From assembly GCA_046590205.1 (NCBI GenBank), contig JBKJTT010000011.1, forward strand, positions 1 to 64,000: a stretch of DNA of 64,000 bases, read 5' to 3'. Shown here piece by piece: positions 8,855 to 16,841 of this stretch; the first letter of the stretch is position 1; every line of letters starts with the position of its first letter. The DNA comes from DATDEW01 sp046590205 (GTDB lineage: Bacteria; Bacteroidota; Ignavibacteria; Palsa-1295). Position numbers and translations under genes: made by a program. Under the pieces are notes generated by a model, which was not told where the DNA came from, ran no database searches, and saw only the letters and a program-made list of their open reading frames with translations.

Positions 8855-9547
8855 TTACTCTTTTACACCATAACCGATACCTCGTTCGCTCATGATGAGG
8901 CGGTCTTTTTCTTCTCTGGTTGAGTCAACCTTCTCGCGCAACCGTTTAATATATACATCAATTACATTCGAACCCATCGTGAATGTGTAACCCCATACAT
9001 GCTGGGTTATCACAGAGCGAGAGAGGATACGTCCTTTATTGCGCATCAGGTATTCAAGAAGCTCATACTCTTTGACAGTGAGCGGGATAGTGTATTCTTC
9101 CTGAGAGCCAACCTTGCGGCGTTTGGCTGTATGAGAGACTGTATCGAGAACAAGGTCATGTGTCGAGAGCTGTGTCTTTTTTTCAATATCGCTTCTGCGT
9201 AAAAGCGAACGGACACGAGCCGAGAGTTCTTCAAAGAGGAACGGCTTTGTCAAGTAATCATCAGCACCTGCATCAAGTCCCTCGACTTTGTCATCAACTT
9301 CGGTGCGAGCTGTCAAGCAAAGAATAGGAGTATTCCGTTTTTCCGAACGCAAGGCACGAATGACCTCGATGCCGCTTTTTTTCGGCATCATCACATCTGT
9401 AATGATGAGGTCGTAGCTCTCCGAGAGGGCACGGTCAAGACCTTCATCACCATCGAAGGCAACATCTACAGTATATTTTTCTTCACGTAATCCCTGCTCA
9501 AGAAAGCGGGCAACTTTGCGTTCATCTTCTATAACGAGTATTCGCAT
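8855..9547 (-). CDS. OmpR/PhoB-family response regulator
   Basis: DNA-binding partner of the adjacent histidine kinase. The 230-residue protein has a receiver domain with acidic pocket E7/D8, phospho-acceptor D51 in DLIITDVMMPKKSG, the conserved Lys in YLTKPF, and a C-terminal winged helix (EYELLEYLMRNKGRILSR ... NVIDVYIKRLREK). Family members bind direct or inverted repeats as dimers. It is the first gene of its operon and is divergent from the export operon. The intergenic region holds an 11-bp inverted repeat that could be its operator. Confidence 0.96.
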   Translation of the reverse strand: MRILVIEDERKVARFLEQGLREEKYTVDVAFDGDEGLDRALSESYDLIITDVMMPKKSGIEVIRALRSEKRNTPILCLTARTEVDDKVEGLDAGADDYLTKPFLFEELSARVRSLLRRSDIEKKTQLSTHDLVLDTVSHTAKRRKVGSQEEYTIPLTVKEYELLEYLMRNKGRILSRSVITQHVWGYTFTMGSNVIDVYIKRLREKVDSTREEKDRLIMSERGIGYGVKE

Positions 9548-9561
9548 ATTCGGCCTATGAG

Positions 9562-9630
9562 AGATTTCAATACATAAAAAGAACTCTCACCGTCACCGAG
9601 TGGTTCGCATGAAGATACTTATTGAAATCT
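9562..9630. promoter_or_regulatory. 11-bp inverted repeat in the divergent regulator/exporter promoter region
   Basis: AGATTTCAATA at 9562-9572 is the exact reverse complement of TATTGAAATCT at 9620-9630; the arms are 47 bp apart. The pair lies in the 209-bp region between the response-regulator start (9547, minus) and the membrane-fusion-protein start (9757, plus). Spacing of half-sites by several helical turns fits binding of two regulator dimers or DNA looping. I infer it to be a site for the neighbouring OmpR-type regulator. Confidence 0.45.
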
Positions 9631-9756
9631 GCTAAATATATTGGGCTGAAACAAATGCGCTATGACCTCGTTAGCCGATACGATACCTATGTGGTAGTTG
9701 TGAGCACGCTTTGCGTTTTATAGTTTTCGTATTACCCTTTTTCGCCGATATTTTAC

Positions 9757-11049
9757 ATGAAAAATAAACGCCTTCTATGGATACTCATTGCAGTAGTCAT
9801 AGCCGCAGCTGCAGGATGGTTCATCTTCACAGGTGACACGACCGATACTTCGTCCGTCCTCATCTCCCCCAAGGTTGGGACATTCGATATTACTGTTACA
9901 ACAACAGGCGAACTCCAAGCGAAGAACTCGCTTGAGATACGCGGTCCCGAAGGTGTCCGCCAACAGGGTATCTGGCAAATGAAGATAACAAAACTCGTCC
10001 CCGAAGGCACAACCGTTAAACCAGGCGATGTGGTTGCCGAACTCGACCAATCAGAGATAGCCGCAAAGATTCGAGATGCACAGCTCAATATCCAAAAGTC
10101 GCAAGCAGAATACACGAAAACAAAATTAGATACGGCACTCACGCTTGCCGCAGCCAGAGAAGAACTATCAAATCTTGCATCAGCCCTCGAAGAAAAGACG
10201 CTTATCAAAGAGCAGTCGGTCTATGAAGCCCCCGCTATTCGCAAACAAGTTGATCTTGATTACGACCGAACGCAACGCCAAGAAAAGCAGGCAATTGTTA
10301 ACTACAAAACCAAAGTACAACAGGCAGTAGCGAAGATGCAGAGCGTCGAGGCAGACCTCATGCGCGAGCAGCAAAAACTACAGATGCTCTCGGAGATGAT
10401 TGCCCTTTTTCGCATCACTGCACCAGCCACAGGGATCGTTGTTTATCAACGCGAATGGAATGGAAAAAAACGTGTCGTCGGTTCGACGGTCAGCCCATGG
10501 GACCCCGCTGTTGCAACTCTGCCAGACCTTGATACAATGGAATCTATTACGTACGTAAATGAGGTTGATATACAAAAGATACAAAAAGGACAGCAAGTAA
10601 AACTTGGACTAGATTCTGATCCTGATAAACAATTGACCGGTATTGTCACAAGTGTTGCTAATATAGGTGAGCAGCGTCCGAATTCAGATTCGAAAGTATT
10701 TGAGGTACGTATCATCATCAATGAGCGCGATACATCGCTACGCCCTTCAATGACAACGAGCAATGCTATCCTTGTCTCTTCTCTACCACAAAAGATGTAT
10801 GTACCGCTTGAATGTTTACATTCTGATAGCGGCAGAACGTTCGTCTATAAACAAGACGGTTCGTCACTCGTCAAACAAGAAGTAAAGGTAGGCATGACAA
10901 ATGATAATGAAGCCGCTATCGAAGCGGGAATCATAAAAACTGATAGGCTCTATCTCTCACTTCCTCCGGAAAAATCTGTTTTAGGCGCTACGGTAAAACT
11001 TTTACCTCCATCAAAAGACTCAACTGCCACCAAGCCAAAGGTAAGCTGA
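9757..11049 (+). CDS. Periplasmic membrane-fusion protein (HlyD/MacA-like)
   Basis: Adaptor subunit of a tripartite exporter, anchored by an N-terminal membrane segment (LLWILIAVVIAAAAGWFIF). It has a beta-barrel/lipoyl region (VTTTGELQAKNSLEIRGPEG, VPEGTTVKPGDVVAELD), a long alpha-helical hairpin (about residues 110-215, rich in Lys/Glu/Gln), the second lipoyl half (FRITAPATGIVVYQ), and a C-terminal barrel (PQKMYVPLECLHSDSGRTFVY). The stop is one base before the permease start, so the three genes form an operon with a TolC protein. The set matches MacA-MacB-TolC. Divergent transcription from a two-component system suggests induced expression. Confidence 0.92.
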   Translation: MKNKRLLWILIAVVIAAAAGWFIFTGDTTDTSSVLISPKVGTFDITVTTTGELQAKNSLEIRGPEGVRQQGIWQMKITKLVPEGTTVKPGDVVAELDQSEIAAKIRDAQLNIQKSQAEYTKTKLDTALTLAAAREELSNLASALEEKTLIKEQSVYEAPAIRKQVDLDYDRTQRQEKQAIVNYKTKVQQAVAKMQSVEADLMREQQKLQMLSEMIALFRITAPATGIVVYQREWNGKKRVVGSTVSPWDPAVATLPDLDTMESITYVNEVDIQKIQKGQQVKLGLDSDPDKQLTGIVTSVANIGEQRPNSDSKVFEVRIIINERDTSLRPSMTTSNAILVSSLPQKMYVPLECLHSDSGRTFVYKQDGSSLVKQEVKVGMTNDNEAAIEAGIIKTDRLYLSLPPEKSVLGATVKLLPPSKDSTATKPKVS

Positions 11050-11050
11050 T

Positions 11051-12403
11051 ATGTCATTCAATATCAATTACACATTTGCAATAGCTTGGCAGGCTATCGG
11101 CTCGAATAAACTTCGAGCGATGCTGACTTCGCTCGGTATTATCTTCGGCGTGGGGAGCGTCATCTCTATGCTATCGGTCGGTAAAGGTGCAGAGCAAGAA
11201 ATACTCGAACAAATGAAACTCCTCGGAGCGAATAACATCGTTGTCAAACCCATCATTGAACAAAAAGAAGAGAAAGCCGAAGAAGAGACTAATAAATCTG
11301 AAAAAAAGAAATATACACCAGGGCTTACGCTTGAAGATGCACGGTCTGTCGCAGGTCTTGTCCCCGGCGTATCATCAGTAAGTCCGGAGATCATTACTGA
11401 ACTTACTATCGTTCGCAGCGGACTCAAACGTTCTGGTAGAGTCGTTGGTATTGAACCGACGTACTTCGAGATGTCAGATTTTTCGCTTATTAAAGGCGAG
11501 TTATTCAATCCCAAACATATTGAGTTAGCACTGCCCGTATGTATCATCGGAAATAGCATCCGCACAAAGTTCTTTGCAACAGAAGACCCTATCGGAAAAA
11601 CCATTAAGTGCGGTAACATTTGGCTGACGGTCATCGGTGTTCTTGACGAACGTAAAATATCTGAAGACAACATTAAACATCTCGGTATCCGTGACTACAA
11701 CATGGATATATATACACCGATAAATACTGCCCTGCTCAAGTTCCGAAACCGATTGCTCATTACTAAAGCAATGATTAACAATGCGGCGCGAAGCCAGGAA
11801 GCAGATTTTGGTGACCAAGCAACAGAAAAACAAACCGAAGAAAAAAAGAACTACCACCAACTTGACCGGCTGACCGTACGTATGGCAAGTTCGGAAAATA
11901 TTACAAAGACGGCGGAGATCATCACACGAATGCTTGAACGCCGCCATAACCGTGTAGTAGATTTTGAAGTATCTGTTCCTGAACTTCTCTTAAAGCAAGA
12001 ACAACGCACGAAAACCATATTCAATATCGTCCTTGGCGCTATTGCTTCTATCTCATTGCTTGTCGGTGGTATAGGCATCATGAACATCATGCTTGCATCT
12101 GTCCTTGAACGAACACGCGAGATAGGTATCCGTCGAGCGATCGGCGCACGAAGCAAGGACATAACACTTCAGTTCTTAAGTGAAGCAGTTGCACTTTGCT
12201 TATTTGGTGGTGTGCTTGGTATCATTTTTGGCGTCGCGCTTAGTGTTGTTATAGAACAATTCACAGACATCAAAACGATCATATCACCCTTCTCTGTCAT
12301 CATTTCATTTGGCGTTGCTGTTGCTGTAGGGCTTATCTTTGGCATTATCCCTGCCCGACGCGCCGCGCTCCAGAACCCGATAGAATCCCTACGTTACGAA
12401 TGA
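11051..12403 (+). CDS. MacB-like ABC transporter permease (FtsX fold), no ATPase domain
   Basis: Inner-membrane permease of 450 residues. The N-terminus (FAIAWQAIGSNKLRAMLTSLGIIFGVGSVISMLSVGKGAEQEI) is the first TM segment and start of the MacB periplasmic core domain; three further TM segments near the C-terminus include the GGIGIMNIMLASVLERTREIGIRRAIGAR motif typical of FtsX/MacB permeases. A charged insert (EQKEEKAEEETNKSEKKKY) lies near residue 75. True MacB carries its ATPase at the N-terminus; here there is none, and no ABC ATPase gene is present in the window, so the nucleotide-binding subunit must be encoded elsewhere. It overlaps the TolC gene by 4 bp (ATGA). Confidence 0.92.
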   Translation: MSFNINYTFAIAWQAIGSNKLRAMLTSLGIIFGVGSVISMLSVGKGAEQEILEQMKLLGANNIVVKPIIEQKEEKAEEETNKSEKKKYTPGLTLEDARSVAGLVPGVSSVSPEIITELTIVRSGLKRSGRVVGIEPTYFEMSDFSLIKGELFNPKHIELALPVCIIGNSIRTKFFATEDPIGKTIKCGNIWLTVIGVLDERKISEDNIKHLGIRDYNMDIYTPINTALLKFRNRLLITKAMINNAARSQEADFGDQATEKQTEEKKNYHQLDRLTVRMASSENITKTAEIITRMLERRHNRVVDFEVSVPELLLKQEQRTKTIFNIVLGAIASISLLVGGIGIMNIMLASVLERTREIGIRRAIGARSKDITLQFLSEAVALCLFGGVLGIIFGVALSVVIEQFTDIKTIISPFSVIISFGVAVAVGLIFGIIPARRAALQNPIESLRYE

Positions 12404-13851
12404 AATATATCTTATCACTATTTCTTTTACTGGTTAATCTTACTGCCTCGTCGCAAATACGTTCGCTTACACTTGCCGATTGTATTGCCCTCGGGACGAC
12501 GAAAGGACCAAGCGGCAAGATGCTTCGCGCAAGCTATACGTATAAACGCTTAACATATCAGTCCTTCAATGCCTCTCTTCTGCCGCAGCTTCGACTCGAT
12601 GGTACCGTGCCTGATCTTGCTAGAACGATCAACCCTATTATCCAGCCCGACGGCACAACGAAATTCATTGAGCAATCGCAAGTGAACTCTAATCTGTATC
12701 TTACGTTGTCGCAGCCACTCTTATTTTCTGGTGGGAATATCTTTGTCTCATCGGGATTAAATTGGAATCGTCTTCTTATTGACAATATCACAACATGGCG
12801 CTCAACTCCGCTTCTTATCGGTATTCAACAGCCACTATTTTCTATCAATAACTTACGATGGGATGACCAAGAGAACGAGCTTCGTAATACTGCATCTATG
12901 AAAGAATATAATGAAGCTGTAGAGGATGCAGGTATTGAGATAACACAGAAGTTCTTTGATGCGTATGTAGCGCAAATGCGAGTCAACAATGCAGCTCTCA
13001 ACGTTACGATCAATGATTCACTCCTTACTCTTTCTCGCGGAAGATTCGAGGTTGGGAAGATAGATGAGAATGACCTGCTCCAAAGTGAGCTGGCACTTGC
13101 AAATGCACAAACAGACAGAGCAAATGCAGAACTTGATTACAAGATAGCAATAAAAAGTCTTTCTGTAGCTCTTGGGTATGAGTCCGAGGAGTCCTATATG
13201 CTAACCCCACCTACCGATACGCTCACGATCACACCATCAGTTGAGATAGCCCTGCGCGAGGCACGTGCAAATAGGAGTGATATTGTTGACTATGAACTCC
13301 AGCGTGTATCTGCAGAAAGAAAAATTCAGCAAGCACGTTCATCCAACGGGTTCAACGCAACTGTCACTGCAAGTTTTGGCTTGAATCAAACTGCTCCTGA
13401 TATTGAAAGTGCGTATCAAGATCTACTTGACCAACAGGTTGCACGACTTGATTTTTCTGTCCCGCTGTGGCAATGGAATAAAGGTACGTATGCAATCGAA
13501 GCGGCCGAAGCAGAGATGGAGCGCGTTGATGTATCTCTCGACGTGCAAAAAAAGGTATTTGAAGATAATGTAGAGTCGCAAGTGCAGCGTTACCTTCGTA
13601 ACCGAGAACAGCTCAAGCTGTCCATGAAAGCTGATACCATTGCCCAGAAGCAGTACGACCTAGCAAGCAAACGCTACCTTATCGGCAAGTACGATGTGAC
13701 AAAACTCCTATTAGCTCAAGATGCCAAAGATAAAGCTCGTCAATCATTGATACTTCAGCAGAAAGAGTACTGGTTGAGCTACTACCGCCTACGGCGAACA
13801 ACACTATATGATTTCGTAACGAATACAAAAATTCAGCATAATAACGAATAA
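12400..13851 (+). CDS. TolC-family outer-membrane efflux protein
   Basis: Outer-membrane channel of the tripartite exporter. It has a signal peptide (MKYILSLFLLLVNLTASSQ) and about 460 mature residues with the two OEP repeats. Each repeat is helical and rich in Ala/Gln/Glu, for example the LLQSELALANAQTDRANAELDYKIAI segment and its counterpart KADTIAQKQYDLASKRYLIGKYDVTKLLLAQDAKDKAR near the end. It is the last gene of the MacA-like/permease/TolC operon and its start overlaps the permease stop. Together the three would move a substrate from the inner membrane or periplasm out of the cell; the substrate is not visible in the sequence. Confidence 0.93.
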   Translation: MKYILSLFLLLVNLTASSQIRSLTLADCIALGTTKGPSGKMLRASYTYKRLTYQSFNASLLPQLRLDGTVPDLARTINPIIQPDGTTKFIEQSQVNSNLYLTLSQPLLFSGGNIFVSSGLNWNRLLIDNITTWRSTPLLIGIQQPLFSINNLRWDDQENELRNTASMKEYNEAVEDAGIEITQKFFDAYVAQMRVNNAALNVTINDSLLTLSRGRFEVGKIDENDLLQSELALANAQTDRANAELDYKIAIKSLSVALGYESEESYMLTPPTDTLTITPSVEIALREARANRSDIVDYELQRVSAERKIQQARSSNGFNATVTASFGLNQTAPDIESAYQDLLDQQVARLDFSVPLWQWNKGTYAIEAAEAEMERVDVSLDVQKKVFEDNVESQVQRYLRNREQLKLSMKADTIAQKQYDLASKRYLIGKYDVTKLLLAQDAKDKARQSLILQQKEYWLSYYRLRRTTLYDFVTNTKIQHNNE

Positions 13852-13935
13852 GAAATTTCTGAATTTGTGCTGGTAGTACTAAAACATCCGTAGTTTTGAG
13901 AAACTCCTGTTTTACCTTAAACAGACATGTGAACT

Positions 13936-15021
13936 ATGGAAACAGAAAATCGTACATACGCTATTCCGATAGCAGTCATCGTAGTGATCTTAACCGGTGT
14001 ACTGCTTCATACGATCGGTGATGCTCTTATACCTTTTGTTGCGGCGCTCTTTCTTGCAAATATCTTCCTTCCGCTTGTTGATTGGCTTCGGAAAAAGAAC
14101 GTACCAATGGTTTTCTCTATTCTTCTGGTTCTCGTTCTTGTTGCGGCTATGTTTACGGGCATTGCAATTGTCATAAGTATTAGTATCAATTCAGCCGCCG
14201 AGATACTGCCAAAGTACGGTGAGAAATGGGATAGTGTCTATAAACCCGGAATTGCGGATATGTTTGGCTCAATTTCGCCGACACTCAAGGAAAAGGTAAT
14301 GGGCTTTAATGTCTCAAGCTCACTTGAGTCACTACCGATCGGAGAAGGAATTACGAGCATTACTTCATCTCTAATGGGTCTTATCAGCAGCTTTGCTCTT
14401 ATCCTCTTATTCATGCTTTTTATTCTTGCCGGAAGCGGGCAATTCCGCTCAAAGTTACAGCGAGCATTTTCTTCGTCACGTTCATTACGTCTGACCGAGA
14501 TGTTTACCGATATTCAATCGCGGACTCGGAGCTATACAGCAATGATGCTGTTGATAAATATCTTAAGTGGTGTTAACTTAGCTCTTGTATCGTTTCTTTT
14601 TGATGTTGATCTTGCAATACTATGGGGATTCCTCACCTTTTTACTTATGCTTATCCCAAGCGTCGGTTCTATCTTGGCTGCCATTCTGCCGATCACTGTC
14701 GCATTCCTACAGTTTGAAACAATCGGTACTCCCATTATTTATTCCATTATTCTGCTTCTTTCACAGCTGCTTATCGGCAGTGTTCTTTCTCCAAAAATAA
14801 TGGGCAATAATTTAAACCTAAGTCCTTTGCTTATTCTTGTCAGTTTACTTTTTTGGGGCTGGGTATGGGGTCCGTGGGGAATGGTATTATCGGTACCGAT
14901 CACTTCGACGCTCGTTATTATCTTTGAGAATATCCCTTCGCTTCAGCCGTTAGCGATCTTAATGAGTTCGGATATTTCTAAGGCAAAAATACGTATTTGG
15001 AAAAAGAAACAGCAGGTCTAA
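13936..15021 (+). CDS. AI-2E family transporter (PF01594-type membrane protein)
   Basis: Predicted inner-membrane protein of 361 residues with about eight TM segments. Family features are the N-terminal hydrophobic pair, the soluble middle part, and the C-terminal VLSPKIMGNNLNLSPLLILVSLLFWGWVWGPWGMVLSVPI stretch, where the P-K-x-x-G and G-x-x-G-x-x-L-x-x-P patterns are diagnostic. Members have been linked to autoinducer-2 export or to Na+/H+ exchange, so the precise substrate is uncertain. It follows the TolC gene by 84 bp on the same strand and is convergent with nusG. Confidence 0.88.
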   Translation: METENRTYAIPIAVIVVILTGVLLHTIGDALIPFVAALFLANIFLPLVDWLRKKNVPMVFSILLVLVLVAAMFTGIAIVISISINSAAEILPKYGEKWDSVYKPGIADMFGSISPTLKEKVMGFNVSSSLESLPIGEGITSITSSLMGLISSFALILLFMLFILAGSGQFRSKLQRAFSSSRSLRLTEMFTDIQSRTRSYTAMMLLINILSGVNLALVSFLFDVDLAILWGFLTFLLMLIPSVGSILAAILPITVAFLQFETIGTPIIYSIILLLSQLLIGSVLSPKIMGNNLNLSPLLILVSLLFWGWVWGPWGMVLSVPITSTLVIIFENIPSLQPLAILMSSDISKAKIRIWKKKQQV

Positions 15022-15039
15022 GGAGTAGCCAGTAATTTC

Positions 15040-15591
15040 TTATTCAGGTTCTACCTGTGCATAGTCAAGCTCGACAGGAGTTTTACGTCCGAAGATAGAT
15101 ACTTCCACTTTGAGCTTCTGTTTATCTTCGTTAACTTCTTTGATCTGCGCTTGAAATCCGTTGAATGGTCCGTCGATAACTTTAACCGGCTGGCCGAGAT
15201 AGTAACGAACTTCAGGTGATTCAACATTTTTCTTCTCTTCAACTTTACCGAGGATGCGACGCATCTCATCTGGTTGAAGCGCTGTCGGACGATCTTTTGA
15301 AGGTCCGACGAAACTGACAACGCCATTGACATTAAGAATAACGTCAATAAGCTTTTTATCAAGAGCGGCTTCCATGAGGATATAGCCGGGAAGGAAGCTC
15401 TTGGTTTTTACTTTCTTTTTGCCATCACGAACTTCATAGACTTTCTCGTTCGGGATAACGACATCAAGCACACGATCTGCCAAGCCGCGGCGTTTTACTT
15501 CATCTTCGATGTACGCCTTGACCTTGCTCTCCTGCCCTGTGAAGCAGCGAAGAGCATACCATTTCATTTGTACTGCCTGGAGATCCGTCAT
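15040..15591 (-). CDS. nusG: Transcription termination/antitermination factor NusG
   Basis: Binds RNA polymerase and couples transcription to translation or Rho. I take ATG 15591 as start, giving 183 residues (MTDLQAVQMKWYALRCFTGQE); an open frame 29 codons further upstream overlaps secE and looks spurious. The NGN domain is seen in KWYALRCFTGQESKV and SFLPGYILMEA, and the KOW domain in GQPVKVIDGPFNGFQAQIKEVNEDKQKLKVEVSIFGRKTPVELDYAQVE. It follows secE by 13 bp. In most bacteria rplK-rplA-rplJ-rplL-rpoB come next; here the gene ends the cluster and faces the convergent AI-2E gene. Confidence 0.96.
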   Translation of the reverse strand: MTDLQAVQMKWYALRCFTGQESKVKAYIEDEVKRRGLADRVLDVVIPNEKVYEVRDGKKKVKTKSFLPGYILMEAALDKKLIDVILNVNGVVSFVGPSKDRPTALQPDEMRRILGKVEEKKNVESPEVRYYLGQPVKVIDGPFNGFQAQIKEVNEDKQKLKVEVSIFGRKTPVELDYAQVEPE

Positions 15592-15604
15592 GTTCGTTGG
15601 TGTG

Positions 15605-15844
15605 TTATATACCGTAAATGAGACGGAGTGTGATCTCAAAGATCTTATCAACGCCAAAAACAAAAATAGATGCAACAACGACGAGTGCGAGTGTCACTAA
15701 TGTCGCTTCCTGAAGCTGTTCGCGTGTCGGCCACGAAACCTTCTTCATTTCTTTGTTGACATCGGTAAAAAAGCCAACTACTTTCGCAGCAAAGCCCTTT
15801 TTCTCAACATCTGTCGTTTGTGTAGAAACAACTGTATCTGCCAT
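15605..15844 (-). CDS. secE: Protein translocase subunit SecE
   Basis: Small essential subunit of the SecYEG translocon. The start is ATG 15844, giving 79 residues; frames further upstream run into tRNA-Trp and are not coding. The conserved SecE segment DVNKEMKKVSWPTREQLQEATLVTLALVVVASIFVFGVDKIFE contains the amphipathic surface helix (K-K-V-x-W-P) and one TM helix. A short acidic, hydrophilic N-terminal extension precedes it. It lies between tRNA-Trp and nusG, the usual bacterial order. Confidence 0.95.
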   Translation of the reverse strand: MADTVVSTQTTDVEKKGFAAKVVGFFTDVNKEMKKVSWPTREQLQEATLVTLALVVVASIFVFGVDKIFEITLRLIYGI

Positions 15845-15893
15845 AATTTTTCCTTTTCTAAAGGGTGGTACGAGTACCGTCCATCCTTCGTTG

Positions 15894-15966
15894 CACGTCA
15901 GGAGGGACTCGAACCCCCAACCAACGGTTTTGGAGACCGCTACTCTACCGATTGAGCTACTGACGT
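15894..15966 (-). tRNA. tRNA-Trp (CCA)
   Basis: A 73-nt cloverleaf with acceptor stem ACGTCAG/CTGACGT, D-arm GCTC/GAGT, anticodon stem GCGGT/ACCGT around CTCCAAA (anticodon CCA), T-loop TTCGAGT and discriminator G. It sits directly upstream of secE, the usual place for trpT. The 3' CCA is not encoded. Confidence 0.96.
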
Positions 15967-16006
15967 AGGCGCAAAAGCCCAAAGCAATACGCTTTGAAGC
16001 CCAAAC

Positions 16007-16156
16007 TTATTTCGTTTCTTTATGTGTCGTGCGCTTATTGCAGCGTGAGCAGAATTTCTTAAACTCGACGCGGCCTGAATGCAAGCGTTTGTTTTTCGTG
16101 CTTGCGTAATTACGCATCTTGCAATCAGCACATTCTAATGTTATGAGATCTCTCAT
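16007..16156 (-). CDS. rpmG: 50S ribosomal protein L33
   Basis: Ribosomal large-subunit protein of 49 residues, read as MRDLITLECADCKMRNYAST and ending RCNKRTTHKETK. Two cysteine pairs (C9/C12 and C36/C39) make this the zinc-binding form of L33. The motif sequence E-C-A-D-C-K, Y-x-S-T-K-N-K, and R-V-E-F-K-K-F-C-S-R-C-N is characteristic. It lies between tRNA-Gly and tRNA-Trp, at the position where tuf stands in many other bacteria, and is probably processed from the same transcript as the tRNAs, secE and nusG. Confidence 0.96.
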   Translation of the reverse strand: MRDLITLECADCKMRNYASTKNKRLHSGRVEFKKFCSRCNKRTTHKETK

Positions 16157-16196
16157 TGTCGTATCTTTCGTTTACAAAACTTTTTTTCTTCTCGAG

Positions 16197-16269
16197 AGCG
16201 GGAGACGAGACTCGAACTCGCGACCAACAGCTTGGAAGGCTGTGACTCTACCAACTGAGTTACTCCCGC
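16197..16269 (-). tRNA. tRNA-Gly (TCC)
   Basis: A 73-nt cloverleaf with acceptor stem GCGGGAG/CTCCCGC, anticodon stem ACAGC/GCTGT around CTTCCAA (anticodon TCC), T-arm GCGAG TTCGAGT CTCGT and discriminator T, the usual base for glycine tRNA. Confidence 0.96.
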
Positions 16270-16305
16270 AGTACCAAGCGTAAAGCTTAGAACAGATTCT
16301 TGGTG

Positions 16306-16378
<73 letters not shown>

Positions 16379-16478
16379 GTTCTTGAGTTGAGAGTTTTAT
16401 GTGTTTAGTGAGTTTTATGAGTTCATAAAACCTAACTCTTCAACTCATGAAACTCCCAAAACTCACATAACTCCAAAG
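16379..16478. repeat. Nested palindromic AT-rich spacer between tRNA-Thr(GGT) and tRNA-Tyr
   Basis: The spacer is built from inverted and direct copies of GAGTTTTATG-like words. TTTTATG-AGTT-CATAAAA forms a perfect 7-bp stem in the centre, GAGTTTTATG occurs twice in direct orientation, and TTGAGTTGAGAG on the left is matched imperfectly by CTCTTCAACTCA on the right. No gene is present. It could fold as a long imperfect hairpin in the tRNA precursor. Confidence 0.5.
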
Positions 16479-16560
16479 TGGGCAGAAGAGGATTCGAACC
16501 TCTGTAGACTATGTCAGGAGATTTACAGTCTCCCCTCGTTGGCCGCTTGAGTATCTGCCC
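16479..16560 (-). tRNA. tRNA-Tyr (GTA)
   Basis: An 82-nt class II tRNA with acceptor stem GGGCAGA/TCTGCCC, anticodon stem GGAGA/TCTCC around CTGTAAA (anticodon GTA), an extended variable arm (TGACATAGTCT region), T-loop TTCGAAT and discriminator A. Confidence 0.96.
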
Positions 16561-16563
16561 AGA

Positions 16564-16653
16564 TCAAGCTTAAAGCTTAAACTGTAAAGCTTAAAAAAAT
16601 CTAAAAAGCGCAAAGCCCTATTTTAAGCTTTACGCTTTGATCTTTAAGCTTGA
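16564..16653. repeat. Nested perfect inverted repeats rich in AAGCTT between two tRNA genes
   Basis: Outer arms TCAAGCTTAAAG (16564-16575) and CTTTAAGCTTGA (16642-16653) are exact reverse complements (12 bp). Inner arms GTAAAGCTTAAAA (16584-16596) and TTTTAAGCTTTAC (16621-16633) are also exact (13 bp). The whole spacer between tRNA-Tyr and tRNA-Thr(TGT) can therefore form one long stem. Related sequence, sharing CTTTAAGCTTGAATG, recurs at 40726-40741, so this is a dispersed repeat rather than a tRNA part. Confidence 0.6.
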
Positions 16654-16657
16654 ATGG

Positions 16658-16730
16658 AGCCGGCAATCGGACTCGAACCGATGACCTGCTGATTACAAAT
16701 CAGCTGCTCTACCAACTGAGCTATGCCGGC
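16658..16730 (-). tRNA. tRNA-Thr (TGT)
   Basis: A 73-nt cloverleaf with acceptor stem GCCGGCA/TGCCGGC, D-arm GCTC/GAGC, anticodon stem GCTGA/TCAGC around TTTGTAA (anticodon TGT), T-arm ATCGG TTCGAGT CCGAT, discriminator T. It is the first of the tRNA cluster; the order Thr-Tyr-Thr-Gly resembles the Thr-Tyr-Gly-Thr group that precedes tuf in many bacteria. Confidence 0.96.
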
Positions 16731-16743
16731 GAATTCGTAAGAA

Positions 16744-16784
16744 AGAAAATTCTCCCCCACCTTGCGTGTGGAAGAGAATTTTTA
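16744..16784 (-). terminator. Intrinsic terminator downstream of the LysM transglycosylase gene
   Basis: AAAATTCTC and GAGAATTTT flank a partly paired CCCCAC/GTGG core, making a strong stem. It lies between the stop of the minus-strand LysM gene (16842) and tRNA-Thr(TGT), and the U-rich side falls on the minus-strand transcript. It would separate that gene from the tRNA operon. Confidence 0.6.
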
Positions 16785-16841
16785 AGCACAGTGAAAATGA
16801 TTTTTTCGCGTATCTGGTTCCCTTTTTAGGGATTAGACACA

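Noticed and set aside
11068..11673. 201-codon minus-strand open frame in the permease gene
   Set aside because: Antisense to a conserved FtsX-fold permease; Ser/Ile-rich composition typical of a shadow frame.
15592..15678. Upstream extension of nusG to 212 codons
   Set aside because: It would overlap secE and adds a hydrophobic stretch absent from NusG; ATG 15591 gives the usual N-terminus.
15845..15982. Upstream extension of secE to 125 codons
   Set aside because: It reads through tRNA-Trp; ATG 15844 gives a normal SecE.
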